64,000 nt of DNA from Anaerostipes sp. 992a (lineage in GTDB: Bacteria; Bacillota; Clostridia; Lachnospirales; Lachnospiraceae), in the NCBI RefSeq assembly GCF_001940245.1, contig NZ_MJIG01000003.1:62001-126000 (forward strand), read 5' to 3'. The notes below the pieces were generated by a model, which was not told the DNA's origin, ran no database searches, and saw nothing but the letters and a program-made list of their open reading frames with translations. Within the stretch, counting starts at the first letter, position 1. The number at the start of each line of letters is the position of its first letter. Position numbers and translations under genes: made by a program. This document shows, in pieces, positions 55,841-64,000 of this stretch.

Positions 55841-56635
55841 ATGATTAAATTAGTAATTACTGACGTAGATGACACCATTGTAGAAGAAGGCAGCAGGAAT
55901 TTAAATCCAGAATATTATGACATTATACAAAAATTCAGAGAAAAAGGAGTCATTTTCGCGGTTGCCAGCGGGCGTCAGAAGCCTAGCATTAAGAAGACTT
56001 TTTTTCAGGTAAAAGATGATATTATTTATTTGGCAGATAATGGAACGGATATAGCAGCGGGTGAATTTGTGGCTTCTATGAAATTTGAAGATGAAGATTA
56101 CCATCAGCTGATCAGGGATGCCAAAGCACTGGGAGAGGATTATGAGATTATGGCCTGCAGACCGGATTGCGCCTTTATTGGAAAGGATTCGCCTAAGTTT
56201 TATGAACGCATGACAAAAAGTTATGGTTATTGTGCCAAACAGGTGGAGGATGTGGAAGCATTGACGGATATCTGTAAGGTTTCTGTATATAATCGTAAGG
56301 GAATCTCTTCGGTAATAGAAGAGAAGATGCAAAAACTTTGGTCAGATGAGATGGATGTGTGTATGGCAGGAGACTTATATCTTGATTTTATGCCGAAGGA
56401 TGCCAATAAGGGAAAAGGACTGTCTATTCTTCAGGAGCATTATGGAATTACTCCAGAGGAAACAGTTGCTTTTGGAAATGCGGACAATGACATTCCTATG
56501 TTAAAACGGGCAAAATACAGCTATGCAGTGGCAAATGCCAGTGAAAGATTAAAAGAAATTGCCAGGGAAACCATAGGTTCTATGACAGAAGATGCAGTAT
56601 TGAAAAAAATGAAAGTAATATTAGAAAATTTATAG
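55841..56635 (+). CDS. Cof-type HAD hydrolase
   Basis: A 264-residue HAD-IIB phosphatase with motif I TDVDDTIVEE (residues 7-16), ASGRQKPS (motif II) near 43 and FGNADNDIPML (motif IV) near 210. The C2-type cap lies between. Such enzymes act on sugar or nucleotide phosphates; the substrate is not predictable. A terminator overlaps its stop codon. Confidence 0.86.
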   Translation: MIKLVITDVDDTIVEEGSRNLNPEYYDIIQKFREKGVIFAVASGRQKPSIKKTFFQVKDDIIYLADNGTDIAAGEFVASMKFEDEDYHQLIRDAKALGEDYEIMACRPDCAFIGKDSPKFYERMTKSYGYCAKQVEDVEALTDICKVSVYNRKGISSVIEEKMQKLWSDEMDVCMAGDLYLDFMPKDANKGKGLSILQEHYGITPEETVAFGNADNDIPMLKRAKYSYAVANASERLKEIARETIGSMTEDAVLKKMKVILENL

Positions 56636-56658
56636 AAGGAGCAATGCTCCTTCTTTTT
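56634..56658 (+). terminator. Terminator after the Cof-type gene
   Basis: AGAAGGAGC and GCTCCTTCT around AAT form a perfect 9-base-pair stem, then TTTT. It starts at the stop codon. Confidence 0.88.
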
Positions 56659-56686
56659 ATATAGTTGAAAAAATATAAAAATCTTA

Positions 56687-56715
56687 TTGACAAAGTAGGA
56701 AATACACACTATACT
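56687..56715 (+). promoter_or_regulatory. Promoter of feoAB
   Basis: TTGACA (56687-56692) and TATACT (56710-56715) with a 17-base spacer. Confidence 0.85.
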
Positions 56716-56719
56716 TTAA

Positions 56720-56734
56720 TGAGAATAATTATCA
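56720..56734 (+). promoter_or_regulatory. Fur box of feoAB
   Basis: TGAGAATAATTATCA matches the 7-1-7 Fur consensus TGATAATNATTATCA at 13 of 14 defined positions and covers the predicted transcription start. A second, weaker AATAATAGTTATCAA half lies directly behind it (56737-56752). Repression by iron-loaded Fur is expected. Confidence 0.8.
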
Positions 56735-56780
56735 ATAAATAATAGTTATCAATTAGCTCTTTTGAAAGGGGATACAAAAG

Positions 56781-59129
56781 ATGACATTAAAGGATTTAAA
56801 AATAGGAAAAACTGCAACCATTCTTTCTGTAGGTGGAGAAGGAGCACTTCGCCAGCATTTTCTTGATATGGGAGTGATTCCTGGTGCGGAAATTACAATG
56901 GTAAAATATGCACCCATGGGTGATCCCATTGAATTTGAGATTCACGGATATGAATTAACCTTAAGGCTGGCAGATGCTCAGAAGATTGAGATCAGTAATA
57001 TGCATGAAAAAACGGAGAAAAAGCAAAGTACTAAAAGTAGAAAAGAAGCAAGGCATCCAGGACTGGGCGAGGGAGGAAAATTTCATATTAAGGAAGAGGA
57101 GCATCCTCTGCCAGTGGAGGAAAAGCTGACCTTTGCGCTGGCAGGCAATCAAAACTGTGGAAAAACTACGTTGTTTAATCAGTTGACCGGATCTAATCAG
57201 CATGTGGGAAATTTTCCGGGTGTGACGGTAGACCGAAAGGATGGTGTTATTAAGGGACAGCCGAATACACTAGTAACAGACCTTCCTGGTATTTATTCCA
57301 TGTCACCGTATACCAGTGAGGAAATCGTAACGAGAGAATTTGTTTTAAACGAAAAGCCAAAGGGAATTATCAATATTGTAGATGCTACAAATATTGAACG
57401 AAATTTATATCTGACTATGCAGCTGATGGAGCTGGATACCCCTATGGTATTGGCATTGAATATGATGGATGAAGTCTGGGAGAATGGAGGTTCCATTTTG
57501 GTCAATGAGATGGAAGAGCTTATGGGAATTCCGGTTATTCCAATATCTGCGGCAAAGAATCAGGGAATACAGGAGCTGATTGACCATGCGGTTCATATTG
57601 CCAGATATCAGGAGGCACCAAAGCGAAAAGACTTTTGTGATTCTGATGAAAATGGAGGAGCGGTTCATCGATGTCTGCATGGAATTATGCATTTGATCGA
57701 GGACCATGCAAAAAAGGCAGGAATTCCGGTTCGATTTGCTGCCAACAAGCTGGTAGAAGGGGATCCATTGATTTTAAAAGCTCTTTCGCTGAGCCAGAAT
57801 GAGGAAGAGATGATCGAGCATATCATTTTGCAGATGGAAGAAGAACGTGGCTTGGATCGGGCAGCGGCCATTGCGGATATGAGATTTTCTTTTATTCAAA
57901 GAGTGTGTGATGCAACCGTGGTAAAACCAAAGGAAAGTAAGGAACATGTAAGAAGCAGAAAGATGGATGCCATCTTAACGGGCAAATACACAGCAATTCC
58001 AGCCTTTGTTGGAATTATGGGACTGGTATTTTTTCTGACATTTAATGTAATTGGTGCTAAACTGTCTGAATGGCTGGAGGCTGGTATTGGGATGTTGACG
58101 GCTGTGGTAGATCAGGCGCTTTTGGCAGCGAATGTGAATGAGGTACTTCATTCATTGATTATTGATGGAATTTTCAATGGGGTAGGAAGTGTCTTAAGCT
58201 TCTTGCCGGTCATTGTAACGTTATTTTTCTTCCTGTCCATGCTGGAAGATAGTGGTTATATGGCAAGAGTTGCTTTTGTTATGGATAAACTGCTTCGAAA
58301 GATTGGGTTATCTGGAAGAAGTATTGTTCCTATGTTGATCGGATTCGGATGTACCGTTCCTGGCGTTATGGCCAGTCGAACGTTGCCATCTGAACGAGAT
58401 CGAAAGATGACTATTTTACTGACTCCATTTATGAGCTGTTCTGCGAAGCTTCCAATCTATGCATTTTTTACAGCAGCATTTTTCCCTGGACATGGAGCAT
58501 TGGTCATGGTGGGATTATATATGTTTGGTATTTTGATGGGGATTATTACTGCGTTGGTGTTTAATGGAACAGTGTTCAAAGGTGAGCCGGTGCCATTTGT
58601 AATGGAATTACCAAATTATCGTATGCCAGGAGCAAGAAATGTGACACAGCTTTTATGGGAAAAGGCAAAGGACTTTTTGCAGAGAGCATTTACGGTAATC
58701 TTTATTGCTACGATGGTTATCTGGTTTTTGCAGACTTTTGATATACATATGAATGTGGTCGTAGATTCTCATGACAGCTTATTGGCAGCAGTGGCAGGTG
58801 TGATCGCACCGATCTTTCGGCCGCTTGGATTTGGAGACTGGAGAATTTCTACAGCATTGATTACAGGATTTATGGCAAAGGAAAGTGTTGTTTCTACCTT
58901 ATCCGTATTGTTTGGCTCTACAAAGAGTCTTGTAGGAGTGATTACACCAGTGGCAGCAGTGGCTTTGCTGATTTTTTGTCTGCTCTATACACCATGTGTG
59001 GCAGCAGTATCATCTGTGAAACGGGAACTGGGAGGTAAATGGGCGCTACTGGTCGCATTGGGACAGTGTGCCATTGCATGGGTAGCAGCATTTGTTGTTC
59101 ATATCGTTGCGGGACTGTTTCTTCTATAA
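56781..59129 (+). CDS. feoB: Fused FeoA-FeoB ferrous iron transporter
   Basis: A 782-residue protein. Residues 1-75 are a FeoA/SH3-like domain (LKDLKIGKTATILS start). After a charged linker come the FeoB G domain with G1 GNQNCGKTTLFNQL (near 122), G3 TDLPGIYS and G4 NMMD, and a membrane part from about residue 395 with two Gate motifs (SYMARVAFVMD, VPMLIGFGCTVPG region). It imports Fe2+. FeoA fusion is found in several Clostridia and other Firmicutes. The Fur box upstream supports iron-controlled expression. Confidence 0.94.
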   Translation: MTLKDLKIGKTATILSVGGEGALRQHFLDMGVIPGAEITMVKYAPMGDPIEFEIHGYELTLRLADAQKIEISNMHEKTEKKQSTKSRKEARHPGLGEGGKFHIKEEEHPLPVEEKLTFALAGNQNCGKTTLFNQLTGSNQHVGNFPGVTVDRKDGVIKGQPNTLVTDLPGIYSMSPYTSEEIVTREFVLNEKPKGIINIVDATNIERNLYLTMQLMELDTPMVLALNMMDEVWENGGSILVNEMEELMGIPVIPISAAKNQGIQELIDHAVHIARYQEAPKRKDFCDSDENGGAVHRCLHGIMHLIEDHAKKAGIPVRFAANKLVEGDPLILKALSLSQNEEEMIEHIILQMEEERGLDRAAAIADMRFSFIQRVCDATVVKPKESKEHVRSRKMDAILTGKYTAIPAFVGIMGLVFFLTFNVIGAKLSEWLEAGIGMLTAVVDQALLAANVNEVLHSLIIDGIFNGVGSVLSFLPVIVTLFFFLSMLEDSGYMARVAFVMDKLLRKIGLSGRSIVPMLIGFGCTVPGVMASRTLPSERDRKMTILLTPFMSCSAKLPIYAFFTAAFFPGHGALVMVGLYMFGILMGIITALVFNGTVFKGEPVPFVMELPNYRMPGARNVTQLLWEKAKDFLQRAFTVIFIATMVIWFLQTFDIHMNVVVDSHDSLLAAVAGVIAPIFRPLGFGDWRISTALITGFMAKESVVSTLSVLFGSTKSLVGVITPVAAVALLIFCLLYTPCVAAVSSVKRELGGKWALLVALGQCAIAWVAAFVVHIVAGLFLL

Positions 59130-59152
59130 ATAGAAAGTGAGGATAAGGCAAA

Positions 59153-59815
59153 ATGTTAAAGGCTGTTATTTTTGATATGGATGGAGTGATTTCCGATTCA
59201 GAACGACTGTATGTGGATGTGAAAAACGAAGCATTGGCGTCTTTGGGGATATATGATGTACCGTACGAATACCACATGCAATTTATAGGAACAACTCATG
59301 AATATCAATGGAAGGTGATGAGCAGGGATTTTCATGCAGAGCATATTTCGACGGAGGAGTATCTGGAGGTGTTATATGCTACGAAGAACAGGATTTTCCG
59401 GGAAGCTGGGATTGCACCGATTCGAGGCGTTCTGGAGTTTATCGATCATGTCAAAAAAGCCGGGTATCCCATTGCGGTAGCTTCATCATCTACAATTGAA
59501 GAGATTAGGGAAATGTTGGATTCCTTTGGGATTACACAGTGGTTTGATGCGCTGGTCAGTGGCTGGGAGGTAGCACATGGAAAGCCGGCGCCGGATATTT
59601 TTTTCGAAGCAGCACGAAGAATGAAGATGAGACCAGAAAACTGTATGGTAATTGAGGATTCACCAAACGGAGCGATAGGAGCTAAGAAAGCGGGAATGTT
59701 CTGTCTCGGATTTTCCAATATGGATTTTCCAATGAGTGATATGAAAGAAGCGGATGCTGTATTTAAACAGTATGAAGATATTAGTGTAGAATATTGTAAA
59801 GAGCTTATGGAATAA
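59153..59815 (+). CDS. HAD hydrolase, beta-phosphoglucomutase-like
   Basis: A 220-residue subfamily IA HAD protein: IFDMDGVISDSE (motif I, 5-16), ASSST (motif II, near 105), GKPAPDIF (motif III, near 143) and IEDSPNGAIGAKKAGM (motif IV, near 166). It is a paralogue of the protein at 45706. It lies 23 bases after feoB and converges with the SorC-type regulator gene. Substrate unknown; a sugar phosphate is likely. Confidence 0.86.
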   Translation: MLKAVIFDMDGVISDSERLYVDVKNEALASLGIYDVPYEYHMQFIGTTHEYQWKVMSRDFHAEHISTEEYLEVLYATKNRIFREAGIAPIRGVLEFIDHVKKAGYPIAVASSSTIEEIREMLDSFGITQWFDALVSGWEVAHGKPAPDIFFEAARRMKMRPENCMVIEDSPNGAIGAKKAGMFCLGFSNMDFPMSDMKEADAVFKQYEDISVEYCKELME

Positions 59816-59890
59816 AAGCCTCCGGCAAATGGCAGGCGTGTGAAAATGATAATGTCAGCAAAGCGGGCACACACGCCGCCACAAGGAGGC
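59816..59890. terminator. Bidirectional structured terminator
   Basis: GCCTCC and GGAGGC outer arms (about 59818 and 59885) and an inner GGCGTGTG/CACACGCC stem form a large hairpin between two convergent genes. Confidence 0.6.
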
Positions 59891-59908
59891 CGAATAGCAT
59901 TCTTATAA

Positions 59909-60880
59909 TTATTCGTTTAATAATTCCTGAGCAGTTAAGTGATCAGTGATCAGCACGTTGATCAAACCGGATTGTAAGGCCACTTTGATGGCCTCTATTT
60001 TTTTGGTACCATAGGCAATACCGACTCTGGTTGGAATTTTTCGAAGATCCTCCAGAGAAAGACCAATGATCTTTTGATCAAAGTCGCTGTGAATGGTCTG
60101 TCCGTTTTGGTCAAAGACACGGCCCAGAATTTCTCCTACGCCACCTTCTTTTTTTAGTTCACGAAGCATTTGCGCTTTTTCTTCATCCAGACACCCAATG
60201 GCAGAATCTTCATTGGGAAGTCCAATGCCGATTAGAGCAACCTGACATTGGGTTGCTTTTTTTAAGGTAATGGAAATTTCTGGTTCCTGGATCAAAAGGT
60301 TGTAAAGCTCTGGGTTCTTTACATACATAGGAGCTGGAAGACTGTAATTGATTCCGCGGATCAATTCGGCCAGTTTAGAGGATAACAGACTTGAGTAAGT
60401 AAGCCTCAGATAATCATTGTCCGTGGAGGAAGGGGAATTGGTCCCCAGAAACGGAACTACCTGGACTCCCTTGATCTTTAATGTCTTTCCCAGATTTTCT
60501 TCGTCAAAAGCGTCGATCAGACGCTTCATAGTCCGGCCCCAGGTCAGGCCAACTACCATATTATTTTTTAATACCCGTGCCAGATAACGGGCAGCCGTTT
60601 TAGATACTTCGTATTTTGATTCAGAAGGATTATTTACGAGGGCGACGCCGGCTTCCTTAATGTTATATTTCTTTTCAATCTGTTTTTCAATCTCCACAGA
60701 GGATTCGGTGGGAAAATCAAACACAATTTTAATATATCCGGCCTGTTTGGCAGAGGTCAGTGCGCGGGAAACGGTTGTCCTGGATATATTCAGCTTGGAT
60801 GCGATCATATCCTGGGATAATTCATCGCGGTAATACATATCAGCTACTTTCATCAGAAAGCGTTCATCTCTTCGTTTCAT
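59909..60880 (-). CDS. SorC/DeoR-type sugar-binding transcriptional regulator
   Basis: A 323-residue regulator. The N-terminal helix-turn-helix (about 8-50, LSQDMIASKLNISRTTVSR) is followed by the SorC sugar-phosphate-binding domain with GLTWGRTMKRLI near 110 and ALIGIGLPN and IAYGTKKIEAIKVAL near the end. AAAGGAG sets the ATG at 60880; 16 extra codons upstream overlap the leader. It is convergent with a HAD phosphatase and divergent from glmM, and a palindromic operator lies in its leader. The ligand is unknown; an amino sugar or triose phosphate is possible. Confidence 0.86.
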   Translation of the reverse strand: MKRRDERFLMKVADMYYRDELSQDMIASKLNISRTTVSRALTSAKQAGYIKIVFDFPTESSVEIEKQIEKKYNIKEAGVALVNNPSESKYEVSKTAARYLARVLKNNMVVGLTWGRTMKRLIDAFDEENLGKTLKIKGVQVVPFLGTNSPSSTDNDYLRLTYSSLLSSKLAELIRGINYSLPAPMYVKNPELYNLLIQEPEISITLKKATQCQVALIGIGLPNEDSAIGCLDEEKAQMLRELKKEGGVGEILGRVFDQNGQTIHSDFDQKIIGLSLEDLRKIPTRVGIAYGTKKIEAIKVALQSGLINVLITDHLTAQELLNE

Positions 60881-60913
60881 GGCGGCTCCTTTCTTAAATA
60901 AATGAAGATGGAA

Positions 60914-60927
60914 TGCACAAATGTGCA
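60914..60927. promoter_or_regulatory. Candidate operator of the SorC-type regulator
   Basis: TGCACA-AA-TGTGCA, a perfect dyad about 20 bases inside the expected transcript of the regulator, where a bound repressor would block elongation. Similar TGNNCA-type dyads are recognised by SorC-family proteins. Confidence 0.6.
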
Positions 60928-60951
60928 ATTAAGAACATATTTTCTAATCTT

Positions 60952-60980
60952 ATGATAAAATGAATTTTTTATGAAGTCAA
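60952..60980 (-). promoter_or_regulatory. Promoter of the SorC-type regulator gene
   Basis: Minus-strand TTGACT (60975-60980) and TATCAT (60952-60957) with a 17-base spacer. Confidence 0.7.
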
Positions 60981-60989
60981 GGATATTAA

Positions 60990-61018
60990 TTGAAGAAAAA
61001 AATGAATGGTGATATAAT
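60990..61018 (+). promoter_or_regulatory. Promoter of glmM
   Basis: TTGAAG (60990-60995) and TATAAT (61013-61018) with a 17-base spacer, 79 bases before the glmM start and back-to-back with the regulator promoter. Confidence 0.72.
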
Positions 61019-61096
61019 CTTTACGTTGATATGTGTAGATTTCATCGGAATTGTTTCCGGTGATGAATAGATAGAATGAAATGGAGATTAGAAGAT

Positions 61097-62446
61097 ATGG
61101 GAAAATATTTTGGAACAGACGGTTTTCGTGGAGAAGCTAATGTAAATTTAACAGTAGACCATGCTTATCAGGTGGGCCGTTTTTTAGGATGGTATTTTGG
61201 AAGAGAGGATCACAGAGCACAGGTTGTGATCGGTAAGGATACCAGAAGAAGCAGTTATATGTTTGAATATTCTCTAGTTGCTGGACTGACTGCATCAGGA
61301 GCAGATGTTTATCTTCTGCATGTAACCACAACACCAAGTGTTTCTTATGTGGTAAGAACAGAGGGATTTGATTGTGGAATTATGATTTCGGCCAGCCATA
61401 ATCCTTATTATGATAATGGAATTAAGATCATTAATGCAAAAGGTCATAAGATGGAAGCAGAAGTAGAAGAAAAGATTGAAGCTTATATTGACGGAGAATA
61501 CGGAGAAATTCCGCTTGCAAAGAGAGAAAATATCGGAGCAACTACTGATTATTCTATGGGACGGAATTTATACATAGGATATTTGATTTCTCTTGCTACT
61601 CGTTCCTTTAAGAATATGAGAGTTGGACTTGACTGTGCCAACGGAAGTGCATATGCGATTGCAAAGAATGTGTTTAATGCTTTAGGAGCCCATACTTATG
61701 TAATCAATAACACTCCAGATGGAACGAACATCAATACAAATTGTGGTTCTACTCATATTGAAGTGCTACAGCAGTTTGTGAAGGACCATAAGCTGGATGT
61801 TGGATTTGCTTATGATGGTGATGCAGATCGATGCATTGCAGTAGACGATAAGGGTAATGTGGTAGATGGTGACTTGATCTTATATGCCTGCGGTACCTAT
61901 ATGAAAGATCAGGGCGCATTGAATAATAATACGATCGTCACTACGGTTATGTCCAATTTAGGACTTTATAAAGCTCTGGATGTGGCAGGTATTTCCTATG
62001 AAAAGACAGCTGTTGGTGACAAATATGTCAATGAAAATATGACAGAGCATGGACACAGCCTTGGAGGAGAGCAGTCTGGACACATTATCTTCAGCAAACA
62101 TGCAACCACTGGAGATGGGGTTTTAACTTCATTAAAGATCATGGAAGCTATGCTGGAGCAGAAGATGCCGCTTAGCAAGCTTGTTGAGCCGGTAACGATC
62201 TATCCTCAGTTATTAAAGAATGTAAAAGTAAAGGACAAAAAGGCTGCACAGGAAGACAAAGACGTGATCGCAGCAGTGAAAGCAGTCGAAGAAGCACTTG
62301 GAGAGAATGGAAGAATTCTGGTAAGACAGAGTGGTACCGAGCCACTGATTCGTGTCATGGTAGAAGCAGAGACGGACGATATTTGCCTGAAATATGTAGA
62401 TCAGGTAGTAAAGGTACTGGTTACAAATGGACATGTTGCCGAATAG
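61097..62446 (+). CDS. glmM: Phosphoglucosamine mutase
   Basis: A 449-residue alpha-D-phosphohexomutase interconverting glucosamine-6- and 1-phosphate for cell-wall precursor synthesis. The N-terminal MGKYFGTDGFRGEAN, the phosphoserine loop MISASHNPYYDNGIK (near 101-115), the metal loop AYDGDADRC (near 240) and the C-terminal RQSGTEPLIRVMVEAE (near 410) are all present. The ATG at 61097 starts exactly at the conserved sequence; an earlier in-frame ATG at 61076 is less likely. Confidence 0.94.
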   Translation: MGKYFGTDGFRGEANVNLTVDHAYQVGRFLGWYFGREDHRAQVVIGKDTRRSSYMFEYSLVAGLTASGADVYLLHVTTTPSVSYVVRTEGFDCGIMISASHNPYYDNGIKIINAKGHKMEAEVEEKIEAYIDGEYGEIPLAKRENIGATTDYSMGRNLYIGYLISLATRSFKNMRVGLDCANGSAYAIAKNVFNALGAHTYVINNTPDGTNINTNCGSTHIEVLQQFVKDHKLDVGFAYDGDADRCIAVDDKGNVVDGDLILYACGTYMKDQGALNNNTIVTTVMSNLGLYKALDVAGISYEKTAVGDKYVNENMTEHGHSLGGEQSGHIIFSKHATTGDGVLTSLKIMEAMLEQKMPLSKLVEPVTIYPQLLKNVKVKDKKAAQEDKDVIAAVKAVEEALGENGRILVRQSGTEPLIRVMVEAETDDICLKYVDQVVKVLVTNGHVAE

Positions 62447-62461
62447 CCGGAGGTTATGGAT

Positions 62462-63469
62462 ATGGAACATCTATTATCACAATTAGAGAAAGGGCCAATG
62501 TCACAGGAAATGGCAGAAGTCATGATGGAAGAGATTCTTACCGGCAGACATTCGGCGAAAGAGCTGGAAGAATGGCTGGATGCTATGAATCCGATAGAGC
62601 GGATTCCTTCTTCCGAGGAACTGGTTGGATTTGTAAAAGCGATTCGAAAGCACATGGCACTGGTTTCTGTAGACAGCGGTAATTATATGGATATTACTGG
62701 AACGGGAGGAGATGGAAAAGGAAGCTTTAACATTTCTACAGCGGCTGCATTTCTGACAGCAGCCTCTGGTATGCCAGTGGCAAAAACCGTGAATCGTGCG
62801 ATATCCAGTCAATGTGGATCGGCAGATGTTTTGGAAACACTGGGCGTGAATATTATGGCGGATGGAGAGAAGGCAGCAAAAGCCATTACAGATGTGGGAA
62901 TTGGATTTTTCTTTGGAGATAATTATTATCCACAGGTTCCTGAACTTTCAGATGCAATGAAAGGCAATCATCAGACTATTATTCATTTGATTCGACCACT
63001 GCTTAACATTACCAATGCAGAGAAGATGCTTCTTGGGGTGTTTCATCCAGAGCTGATTGAACCTGTCATTTATGCGATGAGGGAGCTTGGTTTTTCTCAG
63101 GCACTGGTTGTCAGTGCGGCAGATGGAATGGATGAATTTTCTATTCAGACGAAAAATTATGTAGGAGAGCTGATGCATGGGCAGATAGAGCTCTATACAG
63201 TAGATCCTGCGGATTATGGATTTGAAGCCAGTGAGCTGCAGGATATGATTCGGGGAGATGATCCTGGATTAAATGCACAGGTGATGAGGGCGATGTTTTT
63301 CGGAGGAAAAGGGTTCCGAAGAGATTTTGCCGTTCTCAATGCGGGTGCAGCTCTGTACATCGGTGGAGCCGCCGGATCCATTGAGATGGGAATTACGATG
63401 GCCAACGAAGCCATTGATTCTGGTAGAGCAGATTTGGTATTAAATTTGCTGGCGGATTTTACAAATTAA
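62462..63469 (+). CDS. TrpD-like phosphoribosyltransferase with altered substrate pocket
   Basis: A 335-residue member of the anthranilate phosphoribosyltransferase/nucleoside phosphorylase fold. The PRPP-binding GTGGDGKGSFNIST (near 80) and the metal-binding ADGMDEFS are conserved. Two segments that line the anthranilate pocket in true TrpD differ: KHGNR is KTVNR and the FNLLGPLxNP region reads IHLIRPLLNI. No other trp gene is near; the neighbours are glmM and priA. GGAGG at 62449-62453 is better spaced for the ATG at 62462 than for that at 62456. Annotation as trpD would be unsafe. Confidence 0.75.
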   Translation: MEHLLSQLEKGPMSQEMAEVMMEEILTGRHSAKELEEWLDAMNPIERIPSSEELVGFVKAIRKHMALVSVDSGNYMDITGTGGDGKGSFNISTAAAFLTAASGMPVAKTVNRAISSQCGSADVLETLGVNIMADGEKAAKAITDVGIGFFFGDNYYPQVPELSDAMKGNHQTIIHLIRPLLNITNAEKMLLGVFHPELIEPVIYAMRELGFSQALVVSAADGMDEFSIQTKNYVGELMHGQIELYTVDPADYGFEASELQDMIRGDDPGLNAQVMRAMFFGGKGFRRDFAVLNAGAALYIGGAAGSIEMGITMANEAIDSGRADLVLNLLADFTN

Positions 63470-63482
63470 CAGGAGTGAAGCA

Positions 63483-64000
63483 ATGTCAAAGTTATATGCA
63501 GACATTATTATCAATATTTCACATGAGGCACTTGATAAGGTATTTCAATATGAGGTGCCTCTTCCTTTATGTGGGGAGATTTTTGTAGGGACCAGAGTAG
63601 TTGTTCCATTTGGACGGTGGAATAAAGAGCAAAGTGGTTATGTGGTGGGATTGTCTGAGACACCGGATTATGAAGAAGAGAAAATCAAACAGATTATAAG
63701 GATTTCTACGGAAGGAACGTCTCTGGAGGCAAAGTTGGTGCAGCTGGCATACTGGATTCGGGAAAACTATGGCTCCACCATGATCCAGGCGCTTAGAACT
63801 GTGCTTCCAGCAGCACAGAAGGTGGAGCGCAAGCAGGAGAAGATCGTAAGATTGTTGCTTTCAAAAGAAGAAACAGAGAGGGTACTGGAAACAGCAAGAA
63901 AAAAGAATCGAAAGGCACAAGTACGTCTTTTGGAAGAGATGAAAGAACAGACGGTTCTCTCTTGGGAGATGGTTGCGAAGAAGTTAAAGATCTCCAAATC
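63483..64000 (+). CDS. priA: Primosomal protein N' (PriA), N-terminal part
   Basis: The start of a gene that runs off the window; 172 codons are visible. The product begins MSKLYADIIINISHEALDK and continues with FQYEVP, GTRVVVPFGRWNKEQSGYVVG and YWIRENYGSTMIQALRTVLP, all typical of the PriA 3'-DNA-binding domain that recognises stalled forks. The helicase domains lie beyond the end. It is 13 bases behind the TrpD-like gene with an AGGAGTG site. Confidence 0.85.
   Translation, partial: MSKLYADIIINISHEALDKVFQYEVPLPLCGEIFVGTRVVVPFGRWNKEQSGYVVGLSETPDYEEEKIKQIIRISTEGTSLEAKLVQLAYWIRENYGSTMIQALRTVLPAAQKVERKQEKIVRLLLSKEETERVLETARKKNRKAQVRLLEEMKEQTVLSWEMVAKKLKISK

Overview
The window looks like the chromosome of a low-GC Gram-positive anaerobe of the class Clostridia, most likely a Lachnospiraceae member (Blautia-like; genus not proven). 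The signs are AGGAGG ribosome binding sites, sigma-A type promoters with 16-18 base spacers, a CIRCE element at groESL, an NfnAB electron-bifurcating pair, a class 1B (PyrD/PyrK) dihydroorotate dehydrogenase, fused FeoA-FeoB, and GlnRS. No rRNA, tRNA or CRISPR array was found.

Layout: 1-1450 is an IS200-like element followed by about 750 bases of gene-free, strongly structured DNA. 1458-5935 holds an iron-type alcohol dehydrogenase, nfnAB and a small exported protein. 6045-10865 is a pyrimidine operon (pyrC-F-K-D-E plus a 50-residue membrane peptide). 10914-13335 is a membrane protein and an M29-type aminopeptidase with a long N-terminal extension. 13400-16896 is purE-M-N-D. 17139-30040 is the most unusual region: two ATP-grasp proteins, a regulator, a glutamate-symporter-family protein, a CapA-like protein and a 1576-residue fusion of BspA-type leucine-rich repeats, two CapA domains (the second with most of its catalytic motifs changed) and a complete MurF-like ligase. 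30138-35782 holds an esterase, a GntR regulator with clpC, a conserved small protein and radA.

35902-40419 is glnS and an aminotransferase, separated by an IS1182-type element that duplicated a 28-base palindrome on insertion. 40563-42562 is CIRCE-groESL. 42860-45632 is a glucitol-type PTS operon (gutM-srlA-srlE-srlB) with a terminator in its leader and a IIA protein that seems to lack the phosphohistidine. 45706-51948 holds a HAD phosphatase, guaB, and an RND transporter with a coiled coil of about 210 residues inserted in its porter domain. 52198-56635 is rluF-like, ligA, metA and a HAD hydrolase. 56781-59815 is Fur-boxed feoAB and another HAD protein. 59909-64000 is a SorC-type regulator with a candidate operator, divergent from glmM, a divergent TrpD-like protein and the start of priA.

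The best candidate for an undescribed system is the 17-30 kb cluster. ATP-grasp, CapA and Mur-ligase domains, all lacking visible signal peptides or membrane segments, share one kind of leucine-rich repeat module, next to a possible glutamate importer. This suggests a cytoplasmic assembly that joins amino acids or sugars into an envelope polymer. The polymer is unknown and the function is inferred from domains only.
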